This document shows positions 1-7,845 of a stretch of 15,160 bases of DNA, piece after piece (position 1 is the stretch's first letter; each line of letters begins with the position of its first letter). The notes under the pieces are model-generated. The model worked only from the letters and a program-made list of their open reading frames with translations. It did not search any database and was not told where the DNA came from. A program made the position numbers and the translations under genes. Source of the DNA: JABAYQ01 sp018608925. GTDB lineage: Bacteria > Bacteroidota > Bacteroidia > Flavobacteriales > UBA7312. Location of the stretch: contig JASJHQ010000022.1 in NCBI GenBank assembly GCA_037625715.1, positions 1-15,160 on the forward strand, written 5' to 3'.

Positions 1-1
1 T

Positions 2-703
2 GAAGAAAAGTTAAGCGAAAAACACATTCCGTTTATTGGCTATTTACCAGAAGAAAGAGGCCTATATAAAAAAATGAAAGTTGGAGAGCATAGTCTGTAC
101 TTAGCTCAACTTAGAGGATTAGAGAAATCAGATGCTAAAAAACAACTTCTTTATTGGTTCGAAAAACTAGACATGAATAGCTGGTGGGATAAAAAAATTG
201 AAGAACTTTCAAAAGGAATGGCTCAGAAGGTTCAGTTTATAGCAGCAGTAATACACCAACCAAAATTGCTGATTTTAGACGAACCATTTAGCGGACTAGA
301 TCCAGTAAATGCCCAACAAATAAAAAATGAAATTCTAGATCTTAAAAAAAACGGAACAACTATCATTTTCTCTACCCATCGAATGGAATCTATTGAAGAA
401 TTATGCGATGAAATTTGTTTAATAAATAATGGGTCAAAAATATTGGAAGGGAATGTTACTGAAATTAAAAATGAATTTCAACAAAACATTTACCACATAA
501 ATTATGTAGGCGAATTAAAGTTAAACGATACATTTTCTTGTATTAATAAAGAAGAAAATTCGCTTACCATTCAACTAAGTTCTAATCAGACTTCCAAGCA
601 ATTAATTGACTTTGTTTCTAGTCAGGTAGAAATTAAAAACTTCAACAAAAAATTACCTACTATAAATGAGATATATTTAAATCTAATTAAAGAAAATGAA
701 TAA
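2..703 (+). CDS. ABC-2 type exporter ATPase (NatA/YhaQ-like), 5' end outside window
   Basis: ATP-binding subunit of an ABC exporter that would power the permease encoded next. The reading frame is open from base 2 through the first in-frame ATG at 74, and the 24 residues before that ATG (including GYLPEERGLY) are family sequence, so the real start and the Walker A loop lie left of the window. Visible in order: the Q-loop region GYLPEERGLYKKM, which carries Glu as is usual in the YhaQ/NatA group; the ABC signature LSKGMAQK; Walker B LLILDEP; D-loop SGLD; and the H-loop His in STHRMES. About 100 residues of less conserved C-terminal domain follow. The last 8 bases overlap the permease start (696), indicating co-translation. 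Substrate is unknown; this group has been linked to sodium or drug export and to membrane stress. Family assignment is firm, substrate is not. Confidence 0.95.
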   Translation, partial: EEKLSEKHIPFIGYLPEERGLYKKMKVGEHSLYLAQLRGLEKSDAKKQLLYWFEKLDMNSWWDKKIEELSKGMAQKVQFIAAVIHQPKLLILDEPFSGLDPVNAQQIKNEILDLKKNGTTIIFSTHRMESIEELCDEICLINNGSKILEGNVTEIKNEFQQNIYHINYVGELKLNDTFSCINKEENSLTIQLSSNQTSKQLIDFVSSQVEIKNFNKKLPTINEIYLNLIKENE

Positions 704-1952
704 GCTATATCTTATAATAAGAAGAGAATACCTCTCAAGAGTTAGAAAAAAAAGCTTTCTAATAATGACTATTATAACTCCGTTTATAATGTCAGCAATT
801 TTTGTTTTACCAATACTAATTTCACAAAACGATGAAAGTTCTAGGAGCCTTGCAATTATTGACGAAAATAGTTTGGTCGATAATTTTTTCGATGACAGTA
901 AAAATATAGAGTTCGATACATTTAACAATTCACAATCTTACAGTGCTGCATTTCTAGATCAGTATGATGCTATTTTAGTTGTTCCAAAAAGTTTAGATCA
1001 AACTTTTGAAATACATTCTTCACAACAAATTAGCCTATCCTTACAACAAGATATTACCAATGTTTTAGAGAAAAACATAACCTTAATTAATCTTGAAAAA
1101 AACGGTATTAATCCCAATTTAATAAATCAATCTGAAGCAAAAATCAATCTCCAGACAAAACTGATTGATAGTAATGGAAAAGAAATTCTTTCCAGTTCTG
1201 AGCTAAGTTTAGTTATCGCAATGCTATCCGGATTCTTAATCTACTTTTTCATATTCATGTATGGGGCTATGGTTATGAGAGGAGTAATAGAAGAAAAAAC
1301 AAATCGAATTATTGAAGTAATGATTTCTTCGGTAAAGCCATTTCAACTCATGATAGGCAAAATAATAGGAATTGCACTGGTTGGGCTTACCCAGTTCTTC
1401 TTCTGGCTTATTATCGCTGCAATAGGCATTAGCTTAGCTCCTTTCTTAATGGAAAGCAGCTCTTTAATTCAAAACGAAATAAACACAGTAAATTCTCCAA
1501 TAAATAGTTTAGAAATTTTCAACAACCTTCCTATCTACTCTCTGGTTTTTGGATTCGTCTTCTATTTTATTGCGGGCTACTTTCTTTATGGTTCTTTATT
1601 TGCATCGGTTGGCGCGGCAGTAGACCACGAAACAGACTCACAACAATTTATGTTACCACTAACATTACCGTTAATTTTATCGTTTATAATGATTCAGCCA
1701 ATCATAGACAATCCTCACGGAGACCTTGCTTATTGGTTTTCGATGATACCATTTACATCCCCAATTATTATGATGGTCAGAATACCTTTTGGAGTTCCAA
1801 TATTTGAATTAGCTTTATCGATGACAATTCTAGTTATTGGAATAGTTAGTTCTATATGGTTATCTTCAAAGATTTATCGTGTAGGAATTTTAATGTATGG
1901 CAAAAAACCTTCGTATAAAGAAGTATGGAAGTGGATAAAATATAAAGGATGA
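696..1952 (+). CDS. ABC-2 type exporter permease (NatB/YhaP-like)
   Basis: Inner-membrane subunit paired with the preceding ATPase. At 418 residues it has the ABC-2 permease layout: a basic N-terminus (RREYLSRVRKKS), one transmembrane helix at about 21-43, a soluble extracytoplasmic domain at about 45-168, then roughly six hydrophobic segments between 171 and 391 (near 171-194, 222-246, 280-307, 318-336, 345-362 and 367-391). The cytoplasmic stretch EEKTNRIIEVMISSVKP (199-215) after the second helix is highly characteristic of the NatB group. The ATG at 696 lies inside the ATPase gene and fits the family N-terminus; there is no Shine-Dalgarno sequence. It overlaps the downstream phosphatase gene by 4 bases (ATGA). 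Transport substrate cannot be read from the sequence. Confidence 0.93.
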   Translation: MNKLYLIIRREYLSRVRKKSFLIMTIITPFIMSAIFVLPILISQNDESSRSLAIIDENSLVDNFFDDSKNIEFDTFNNSQSYSAAFLDQYDAILVVPKSLDQTFEIHSSQQISLSLQQDITNVLEKNITLINLEKNGINPNLINQSEAKINLQTKLIDSNGKEILSSSELSLVIAMLSGFLIYFFIFMYGAMVMRGVIEEKTNRIIEVMISSVKPFQLMIGKIIGIALVGLTQFFFWLIIAAIGISLAPFLMESSSLIQNEINTVNSPINSLEIFNNLPIYSLVFGFVFYFIAGYFLYGSLFASVGAAVDHETDSQQFMLPLTLPLILSFIMIQPIIDNPHGDLAYWFSMIPFTSPIIMMVRIPFGVPIFELALSMTILVIGIVSSIWLSSKIYRVGILMYGKKPSYKEVWKWIKYKG

Positions 1953-2872
1953 GACTCGCGATAATAGACTTAGGAACCAATACTTTTACTTTAATTTTAG
2001 TTGAAATAAAGCAAGCAGAGTATTCGGTTATTTATAAAAACAAAGTAGCAGTAAAATTAGGCGAAGATGGCATTAGTGAAGGTATCATAGGAAAAGACGC
2101 CTACCAGAGAGGGCTTGATGCAATCGAGCAACATAAAAAAGATATAGATTCTTATAAAATAGACAAGACAATTGCTTTTGCTACATCGGCTATAAGATCA
2201 ACATCGAACGGAATAGAATTTGTAAACGAAGTAAACCAAAAGTTTGGTGTTAAAATAGAAATTATTGATGGAGATAAAGAAGCAGAACTAATTTACCATG
2301 GCGTAAAACAAGCTTTTAATTTGGGCAACCACAATAGCTTAATTATGGATATTGGTGGTGGAAGCACAGAATTTATCATCGCTAATAACCAAAATATTCT
2401 TTGGAAAAAAAGCTTTCAATTAGGAGTATCCAGACTGAAAGAAAATTTCAAACCAAAAGACCCAATAATACAATCGGACATAGACAGTCTTAGGGCTCAT
2501 TTTGAAATAGAATTAGTTAGTCTTATGGATGCAATAAAAACGCATCAGCCAAGCACCTTAGTAGGCTCTTCAGGCTCATTTGACTCTTTAGCAACCATGA
2601 TAGGACATAAATACCTAAATAAAGATGTGTTATTTGAAAACACAGAATTCACCTTTGCAATGGAGAACCTAAATTGGGCGCACCAATACTTGATCGAAAG
2701 TGATTATTTAAAAAGAATGAATACTGTAGGTATCTCGAAAATGAGAGCAAAGATGATCGTAATTGCTTCCGTTTTTATTCAGTACATTATAGAAAAGTCC
2801 GAAGTAGAGAAGGTAAGGCTATCTACCTTCTCCCTAAAAGAAGGAGTTATTTTTAGTGAGATGAATAACTAA
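1949..2872 (+). CDS. Ppx/GppA family phosphatase (exopolyphosphatase or pppGpp phosphohydrolase)
   Basis: Member of the actin-fold (ASKHA) Ppx/GppA family, which hydrolyses terminal phosphates of polyphosphate or converts pppGpp to ppGpp in the cytoplasm. Seen directly: the N-terminal phosphate loop IDLGTNTFT (6-14), the ATSAIR segment (78-83), the GDKEAELIY segment with the presumed catalytic Glu at 111, and the second phosphate-binding loop MDIGGGSTEF (133-142). At 307 residues it holds only the two actin-like domains and lacks the extra C-terminal HD-like domains of E. coli Ppx, as in the short form common in Bacteroidota. Its start overlaps the permease stop by 4 bases, so it is probably the last gene of the exporter operon. 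Its stop interlocks with that of convergent alaS. Polyphosphate versus pppGpp preference cannot be decided from sequence. Confidence 0.93.
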   Translation: MRLAIIDLGTNTFTLILVEIKQAEYSVIYKNKVAVKLGEDGISEGIIGKDAYQRGLDAIEQHKKDIDSYKIDKTIAFATSAIRSTSNGIEFVNEVNQKFGVKIEIIDGDKEAELIYHGVKQAFNLGNHNSLIMDIGGGSTEFIIANNQNILWKKSFQLGVSRLKENFKPKDPIIQSDIDSLRAHFEIELVSLMDAIKTHQPSTLVGSSGSFDSLATMIGHKYLNKDVLFENTEFTFAMENLNWAHQYLIESDYLKRMNTVGISKMRAKMIVIASVFIQYIIEKSEVEKVRLSTFSLKEGVIFSEMNN

Positions 2873-5469
2873 ACTAAAAAATCAGCAGCTTTTTTAAGTG
2901 CACTTTCTATTCCAGATGGGTTTTTACCTCCAGCAGTAGCAAAGAATGCCTGACCTCCACCTCCACCATTAATTTCTTTTGAAATTTCACGGATGATATT
3001 TCCTGCGTGAAGTCCTTTTTGCTCTACCAAACCTTTAGAAATAGCAACCGTTAGAGTTACTTTTTCAGATTCTTTTGTAGCTAAGACCAACACTAACTTC
3101 TCATCTTTCTTAGTAAGTTCGAAAGCTAAGTTTTTAATAGACTTATTATCTAATTCAATTTCAGAACCAATAAAATTAACGCCATTAATATCTACAACTT
3201 TCTGTAAAAGATCAAGTTTTAAATCACCTGCTTTTTGAGAAGACAATTTTTCGATTTGTTTTTTTAGCTTTTGGTTTTCATCCATAAGCTGATGAACCCC
3301 TTTAAGTAGATTATTGTTTTTAATCAACAGTTTCAATTCTTTATTTTCTTGAAACTGATCTTCATAAAACTGTAGTGCTTTAGAGCTTGTAATTGCTTCA
3401 ATTCTTCTTATTCCCGAAGCAACAGCTCCTTCACTAGTTAATTTAAACAACCCAATTTCTCCGGTATGATTTACATGTGTTCCTGCGCAAAGCTCTATAG
3501 AATCACCAAACTTAATTACTCTTACCGTATCGCCATATTTCTCACCAAACAAAGCCATAGCACCCATTTGCTTAGCTTTGGCTAGGGCAAGGTTTCTATG
3601 CTCATCTAGAGCAATGTTTGCTCTAATTTTATTATTTACTTCTTGTTCTATAGTTTGTACTTCAGAATCGGATAATTTTGAAAAGTGTGAAAAATCAAAT
3701 CTCAAATAATCGCTATTTACAAGAGATCCTTTTTGCTCCACATGATCTCCAAGAACTTCTCTTAAACAATGGTGTAATAAATGGGTTGCACTATGATTAT
3801 TAGCACTATCGGTTCTTAAATCTTTATTGACTTCAGCAACAAAAGTTACATCGAGTTTTTCTGGAAGAGTTTCCGTGAAATGAATGATTAGATTATTCTC
3901 TTTTTTAGTGTCTACTATTTCAGTCCTAACACCATCAAATTCAATAAATCCTTTATCTCCTACCTGACCACCTCCTTCTGGATAAAAAGGAGTTAGGTTA
4001 AATACCAATTGATAAAAAGTATCTCCTTTAAAAACTACCTTTCGATATTTAATAATGTTTAATTCTGTTTTGAGAGTATCGTAACCAACAAACTCTTCCT
4101 GTTCATCCTCTCTAATAGAAACCCAGTCATCGGCTTCTATAGTAGTCGCTTTTCTCGATCTATTTTTTTGTTCTTCTAATAATTCTTTAAACGAATCAAT
4201 ATCGATAGCCCAACCTTTTTCTTGAGCAATAAGCTGACTAAGGTCTATAGGAAAACCATAGGTATCGTATAGTTCGAATGCAACTTTTCCAGAGATTACA
4301 TTTGAAGAATCTAATTTTAAATTTTCAATTTTCTGAATCCCTTTATCCAATGTTTTTAAAAAAGAAATTTCTTCTTCTCTAATCACTTTCTCTATTAACG
4401 AATGCTGGCTTTTAAGCTCTGGGAATTGAGCTCCCATATCAGAAACTAATTGATCTACTAAATCACAAATAAAAGGTTCTTTTAAATTTAGAAAAGTAAA
4501 CCCATACCTTATAGCTCTTCTTAAAATTCTTCGTATTACATAACCAGCGCCAGTATTTGATGGAAGCTGACCGTCAGCAATAGAAAAGGATATAGCTCTT
4601 AAATGATCGGCAATAACTCGCATGGCAATATCAGACTTCTCTTCTTTTCCATAGCTGAAAGATGATAAAGCCTCTATTTTGGCAATAATAGGCTGGAAAA
4701 TATCGGTATCGTAATTAGACGTTACTCCTTGAAGCACCATGCAAAGTCTTTCAAAACCCATTCCGGTATCTACGTGTTGAGCAGGTAAATTTTCAAGAGA
4801 ACCATTGGCTTTTCTGTTATATTGCATAAATACAAGATTCCAAACCTCGATAACCTGAGGATGGTCATTATTTACCAATGATTTTCCATCTACTTTTTTA
4901 CGTTCCTCATCCGATCTAATATCAATATGAATTTCAGAACAAGGACCACAAGGACCTATATCTCCCATTTCCCAGAAATTATCTTTTTTGTTTCCATTAA
5001 TAATTCTGTTGGGATCAATTAAGTCTTCCCAAATAGCAGCCGTTTCGTTATCTCTACTAAGATTATCTTCTTTACTTCCTTCAAAAACAGAAACGTAAAT
5101 TTTATCCTTATCGATTTTATAAACCTCAGTAAGTAATTGCCAAGCCCATCGAATTGCATCTTCTTTAAAGAAATCGCCAAAAGACCAATTACCTAGCATT
5201 TCGAACATTGTATGGTGATAGGTATCGTATCCTACTTCTTCTAAATCATTGTGTTTCCCCGAAACTCTTAAACATTTCTGAGTGTCGGTAACCCTTAATT
5301 GAGATGGTTTAGCATTGCCCAAAAAATAATCTTTGAACTGATTCATCCCAGCATTAGTAAACATTAAGGTAGGGTCGTCTTTTACCACCATAGGAGATGA
5401 AGAAACGATTTGATGATTTTTTTCTTTAAAAAAATGTAAAAACTCCTTACGAATTTGACTTGATTTCAT
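2869..5469 (-). CDS. alaS: Alanyl-tRNA synthetase
   Basis: Class II aminoacyl-tRNA synthetase that charges tRNA-Ala with alanine and clears mischarged serine or glycine. The 866 residues are full length (E. coli about 876). In order: catalytic core with DPTLMFTNAGMNQF (32-45), motif 2 region KCLRVSGKHNDLEEVG (65-80) and GPCGPCSEIH (172-181); tRNA-recognition region with RVIADHLRAISF (284-295) and GAGYVIRRILRRA (307-319); editing domain with the zinc ligands HSATH (His559, His563) and CAGTH (Cys661, His665); a coiled-coil linker near 710-745; and the glycine-rich C-Ala/DHHA1 domain with GGGGGQAFFATAGG (835-848). No key residue looks missing. It is transcribed alone from the divergent gap at 5470-5576. 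Its stop overlaps the convergent ppx gene by 4 bases. Confidence 0.98.
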   Translation of the reverse strand: MKSSQIRKEFLHFFKEKNHQIVSSSPMVVKDDPTLMFTNAGMNQFKDYFLGNAKPSQLRVTDTQKCLRVSGKHNDLEEVGYDTYHHTMFEMLGNWSFGDFFKEDAIRWAWQLLTEVYKIDKDKIYVSVFEGSKEDNLSRDNETAAIWEDLIDPNRIINGNKKDNFWEMGDIGPCGPCSEIHIDIRSDEERKKVDGKSLVNNDHPQVIEVWNLVFMQYNRKANGSLENLPAQHVDTGMGFERLCMVLQGVTSNYDTDIFQPIIAKIEALSSFSYGKEEKSDIAMRVIADHLRAISFSIADGQLPSNTGAGYVIRRILRRAIRYGFTFLNLKEPFICDLVDQLVSDMGAQFPELKSQHSLIEKVIREEEISFLKTLDKGIQKIENLKLDSSNVISGKVAFELYDTYGFPIDLSQLIAQEKGWAIDIDSFKELLEEQKNRSRKATTIEADDWVSIREDEQEEFVGYDTLKTELNIIKYRKVVFKGDTFYQLVFNLTPFYPEGGGQVGDKGFIEFDGVRTEIVDTKKENNLIIHFTETLPEKLDVTFVAEVNKDLRTDSANNHSATHLLHHCLREVLGDHVEQKGSLVNSDYLRFDFSHFSKLSDSEVQTIEQEVNNKIRANIALDEHRNLALAKAKQMGAMALFGEKYGDTVRVIKFGDSIELCAGTHVNHTGEIGLFKLTSEGAVASGIRRIEAITSSKALQFYEDQFQENKELKLLIKNNNLLKGVHQLMDENQKLKKQIEKLSSQKAGDLKLDLLQKVVDINGVNFIGSEIELDNKSIKNLAFELTKKDEKLVLVLATKESEKVTLTVAISKGLVEQKGLHAGNIIREISKEINGGGGGQAFFATAGGKNPSGIESALKKAADFLV

Positions 5470-5576
5470 TGTCTATATTATCTAATTCACATTCAAATGT
5501 TAGCAATCATTATTACTTAAATGAGATTTAAATTTGAATTACTTAATTTTGCCACAAATTTATGCAAATATAACGA
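5470..5576. promoter_or_regulatory. Divergent promoter region between alaS and the M23 peptidase gene
   Basis: This 107-base AT-rich gap must hold the starts of two divergent transcripts. I see three exact matches to the Bacteroidota -7 element TAnnTTTG. One is on the plus strand, TAATTTTG at 5544-5551, 25 bases before the peptidase ATG. Two are on the minus strand facing alaS: TATATTTG (5572 to 5565) and TAAATTTG (5562 to 5555), which would give alaS an untranslated leader of roughly 80-90 bases. No convincing -33 TTG lies at the usual distance, so strength is uncertain. The plus and minus elements interleave, so the two promoters may compete. Confidence 0.5.
5491..5539. repeat. 8-base inverted repeat in the alaS leader / divergent gap
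   Basis: ATTCAAAT at 5491-5498 is the exact reverse complement of ATTTGAAT at 5532-5539, separated by 33 bases. The second arm ends just before the plus-strand -7 element of the peptidase gene and overlaps the palindrome ATTTAAAT at 5526-5533. It could be a protein-binding site or a weak stem in the alaS leader RNA. In DNA this AT-rich an 8-base match in a gap of this size is only mildly unexpected, so function is speculative. Confidence 0.3.
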
Positions 5577-6548
5577 ATGAGTAAATCTAAATACTATTAC
5601 GATAAAAAGACTCTTTCTTTTAGAAAAATAGAGTCCAATTGGAAAAGCAAAATCAAAAAATCGATTGCCTTTACGACAGTCAGTTTATGTATTGCTGCTC
5701 TAATGGTTGTTCTAGCATTTAAGTTTTTCGATAGTCCCAAAGAAAAAATTCTTATTAGAGAATTGGACAAAATGACTCTTCAATACCAAATTCTCGATAA
5801 GGATTTAAAACAAATTGAAGCAGTACTAGACAATATTAAAGATAGAGACGACAACATTTACAGAGTTATTTTTGAAGCAGACCCGATTCCAAATTCTATT
5901 AGAAAAGCAGGAATGGGTGGTATTAACAGATATGAAAACTTAGAAGGATATAATAACTCTAACTTACTTATTACCTCATCTAAGAAAATCGACCAGATTT
6001 CTAAGCAGCTGTATATTCAATCTAAATCTTTTGATGAAGTAATTGAAATGGCAACCAAGAAGTCTGATATGATGGCTTCTATACCAGCTATTCAGCCAGT
6101 AACAAACAAAGAATTAAAACGAATTGCTTCAGGCTACGGAAGAAGAATTGACCCTTACTACAAAAAACCTAAATACCATTATGGTGTAGATTTTTCGGCT
6201 CCTCAAGGAACTCCTATCTATGCAACCGGAAATGGTACAATTAAGAAACTAAAGAAAAGTAGAAGAGGATTCGGAAATCATATTGTTATTGATCACGGAT
6301 TTGGATACAAATCTTTATACGCTCACATGTCTAAGTTTAATACTCGATTAAATCAGAAAGTAAAGCGTGGCGATATTATTGGCTATGTAGGCAATACTGG
6401 GAAATCAACTGCTCCCCACCTACATTACGAAGTACATAAAAATAATAAGAAAGTAAACCCTGCTTATTATTTTCACAACGACCTTTCTCCTGAAGAATTC
6501 GATAGAATGCTAGAGTTAGCAGCACAAGAAAACCAATCCTTCGATTAA
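5577..6548 (+). CDS. Membrane-anchored M23 (LytM-type) peptidoglycan endopeptidase
   Basis: Predicted zinc metallopeptidase that cuts peptide cross-links in peptidoglycan, held in the inner membrane and facing the periplasm. The 323 residues begin with a basic cytoplasmic tail (1-27), one transmembrane helix at about 28-51, and a helical, coiled-coil-like segment (55-90). The C-terminal LytM domain (about 185-300) carries the full zinc and catalytic set: His201 and Asp205 in HYGVDF, His250 in YAHM, and His281 and His283 in HLHYEV. It is therefore likely active, unlike degenerate EnvC/NlpD-type activators. The start at 5577 fits the short tail before the helix and lies 25 bases after a -7 element. 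Its stop shares one base with the next start (TAATG), implying coupling to the MerR-like gene. Targets could be division septa or elongation sites; not decidable here. Confidence 0.92.
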   Translation: MSKSKYYYDKKTLSFRKIESNWKSKIKKSIAFTTVSLCIAALMVVLAFKFFDSPKEKILIRELDKMTLQYQILDKDLKQIEAVLDNIKDRDDNIYRVIFEADPIPNSIRKAGMGGINRYENLEGYNNSNLLITSSKKIDQISKQLYIQSKSFDEVIEMATKKSDMMASIPAIQPVTNKELKRIASGYGRRIDPYYKKPKYHYGVDFSAPQGTPIYATGNGTIKKLKKSRRGFGNHIVIDHGFGYKSLYAHMSKFNTRLNQKVKRGDIIGYVGNTGKSTAPHLHYEVHKNNKKVNPAYYFHNDLSPEEFDRMLELAAQENQSFD

Positions 6549-6883
6549 TGCCTTACAAAGAAAAAAGCATAGAAAAATTATATTATTCTATAGGAGAGGT
6601 TGCTCAAAAATTTGATGTTAACGTATCTCTTTTAAGGTATTGGGAAAAAGAATTTGATATTCTTAAACCTAAAAAGAATAAAAAAGGAAATCGATTATTT
6701 ACTAAAATTGATGTGGAAAACATCGAAGTAATATATCACTTGGTAAAAGAAAGAGGTTTTACTCTAGAGGGTGCCAAAAAGAAATTATCTGAAAACAAAT
6801 CAGATACAGTCGAAAATATGGAAATAGTAAATCGACTAAAAAAAATAAAGGAATTCCTCCTAAACTTGTCTTCGGAACTCTAG
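6548..6883 (+). CDS. Short MerR-type DNA-binding protein
   Basis: Small predicted DNA-binding regulator of 111 residues. The N-terminal two thirds is a MerR winged-helix domain: YYSIGEVAQKFDVNVSLLRYWEKEF (12-36) is the helix-turn-helix followed by the RYWE signature, then the wing with GNRLF (47-51), and a second helical pair ending in GFTLEGAKKKL (70-80). Only a short helix (about 88-109) follows, presumably for dimerisation, and there is no effector-binding or metal-binding domain. What it senses, if anything, is unknown. It is translationally coupled to the M23 peptidase by a one-base overlap; I recall this M23-MerR pairing beside alaS as recurrent in Bacteroidota, which suggests a link to wall metabolism. 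Its stop codon interlocks with that of convergent hldD (CTAG at 6880-6883). Confidence 0.88.
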   Translation: MPYKEKSIEKLYYSIGEVAQKFDVNVSLLRYWEKEFDILKPKKNKKGNRLFTKIDVENIEVIYHLVKERGFTLEGAKKKLSENKSDTVENMEIVNRLKKIKEFLLNLSSEL

Positions 6884-7845
6884 AGATATTTATTTTTCAA
6901 TAAATAATTCTGAACGTAATCGGCAACAGACTCTTCTAAACTAGTAAAAGGCACATTATAGCCCTGGTCAATCAGCTTATTCATATTTGCCTGAGTGAAG
7001 TACTGATACTTGTCTCTAATATCCACAGGAGTGTCTATAAAGCCAATGGACGGCTCTTTAGCTAAAGCATTAAATGTAGCGTTTACAAGGTCTAGAAAAG
7101 TTCTGGCTTTTCCAGTTCCTAAATTATAGATACCATTTTTAATAGTATTATTTAGAGCAAATATCAAAACCCTAGCAAGATCTTTCACATAAATAAAGTC
7201 TCTCATTTGTTCTCCATCTCTAAACTCAGGATTGTGAGATCTGAACAATTTCATTTTAGAAGTGGAAGTAATTTGATTAAAGGCGTGAAAAACTACAGAT
7301 GCCATTCTTCCTTTATGAAATTCGTTGGGCCCAAAAACATTAAAAAACTTAAAACCAACCCATAAAGGAGGCCTTTCTTTTTGCTGTAGAGCCCAGATAT
7401 CAAAATTATTTTTTGACTCTCCGTATGGGTTAAGGGGTTTAAGCTTAGCTATTAATGAGTGCTTATCGTCATAGCCTTGCTCTCCCATTCCGTATGTAGC
7501 AGCCGAAGATGCGTAAACCAAAGGGATTTGGTGCTGAGCACATAAAGTCCAAATATTTTTGGAATAGTTAAGGTTTAGTCTATCGAATATTTCTTGATCA
7601 AACTCTGCTGTATCTGTTCTAGCTCCAAGGTGAAAAACAAAATCGATTTTAGAATTATGTTTTGATAACCATTCACAAAACACATTCCTTTCTACCTTTT
7701 CAAGGTATCTTTTATATTGCAGATTAGCATCTTTTTTAGAAATAGAAAAGTCATCTACCAATACTAAGTTGTCAACTCCTTTCTCATTTAGAAACCCTAT
7801 AAATGCACTAGCAATAAAGCCAGCTGCTCCCGTAACTACAATCAT
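6880..7845 (-). CDS. hldD: ADP-L-glycero-D-manno-heptose 6-epimerase
   Basis: Extended short-chain dehydrogenase (321 residues) converting ADP-D-glycero- to ADP-L-glycero-D-manno-heptose, the donor for the LPS inner core. The dinucleotide loop is TGAAGFIAS (5-13), a GxxGxxA version of the usual GxxGxxG. Catalytic elements are visible: Ser114 in YASSAATYG and Tyr141/Lys145 in NPYGESK. The stretch FNVFGPNEFHKGRMASVVFH matches the HldD-specific FNVYGP...HKGxMASVxFH block, which separates it from GalE or RmlB relatives, and YNLGTGKARTFLDL follows the family pattern. It is the last gene of the mqnB-mqnD-hldD operon and overlaps mqnD by 4 bases. The companion heptose genes gmhA and hldE are not in this window. 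The alternative, another NAD-sugar epimerase, is unlikely. Confidence 0.9.
   Translation of the reverse strand: MIVVTGAAGFIASAFIGFLNEKGVDNLVLVDDFSISKKDANLQYKRYLEKVERNVFCEWLSKHNSKIDFVFHLGARTDTAEFDQEIFDRLNLNYSKNIWTLCAQHQIPLVYASSAATYGMGEQGYDDKHSLIAKLKPLNPYGESKNNFDIWALQQKERPPLWVGFKFFNVFGPNEFHKGRMASVVFHAFNQITSTSKMKLFRSHNPEFRDGEQMRDFIYVKDLARVLIFALNNTIKNGIYNLGTGKARTFLDLVNATFNALAKEPSIGFIDTPVDIRDKYQYFTQANMNKLIDQGYNVPFTSLEESVADYVQNYLLKNKYL

Noticed and set aside
199..226. Degenerate ABC signature (LSKGM instead of LSGGQ) as a sign of a dead ATPase
   Set aside because: LSKGM is the normal form in NatA/YhaQ-type ATPases, and Walker B, the D-loop and the H-loop are intact.
74..703. Treating the ABC ATPase as starting at the ATG at 74
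   Set aside because: The frame is open back to base 2 and the 24 preceding residues include the conserved GYLPEERGLY block, so the ATG is internal and the gene is cut by the window edge, not truncated in the genome.
683..928. Short minus-strand open frame opposite the start of the permease gene
   Set aside because: It lies wholly antisense to well-supported coding sequence, has a low-complexity Ile/Leu/Ser-rich product and no recognisable motif; the same applies to open frames at 9241-9493 and 14301-14525.
2829..2860. Possible terminator hairpin at the end of ppx (CTTCTCC ... GAAGGAG then TTATTTTT)
   Set aside because: The arms contain a mismatch and a wobble pair and lie inside the coding sequence; pairing is too weak to call without RNA data.
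2943..2975. Repeated CCTCC/CCACC-like tract near the end of alaS
   Set aside because: It encodes the Gly-rich GGGGGQAFF block of the C-Ala domain, which is normal in alanyl-tRNA synthetases.
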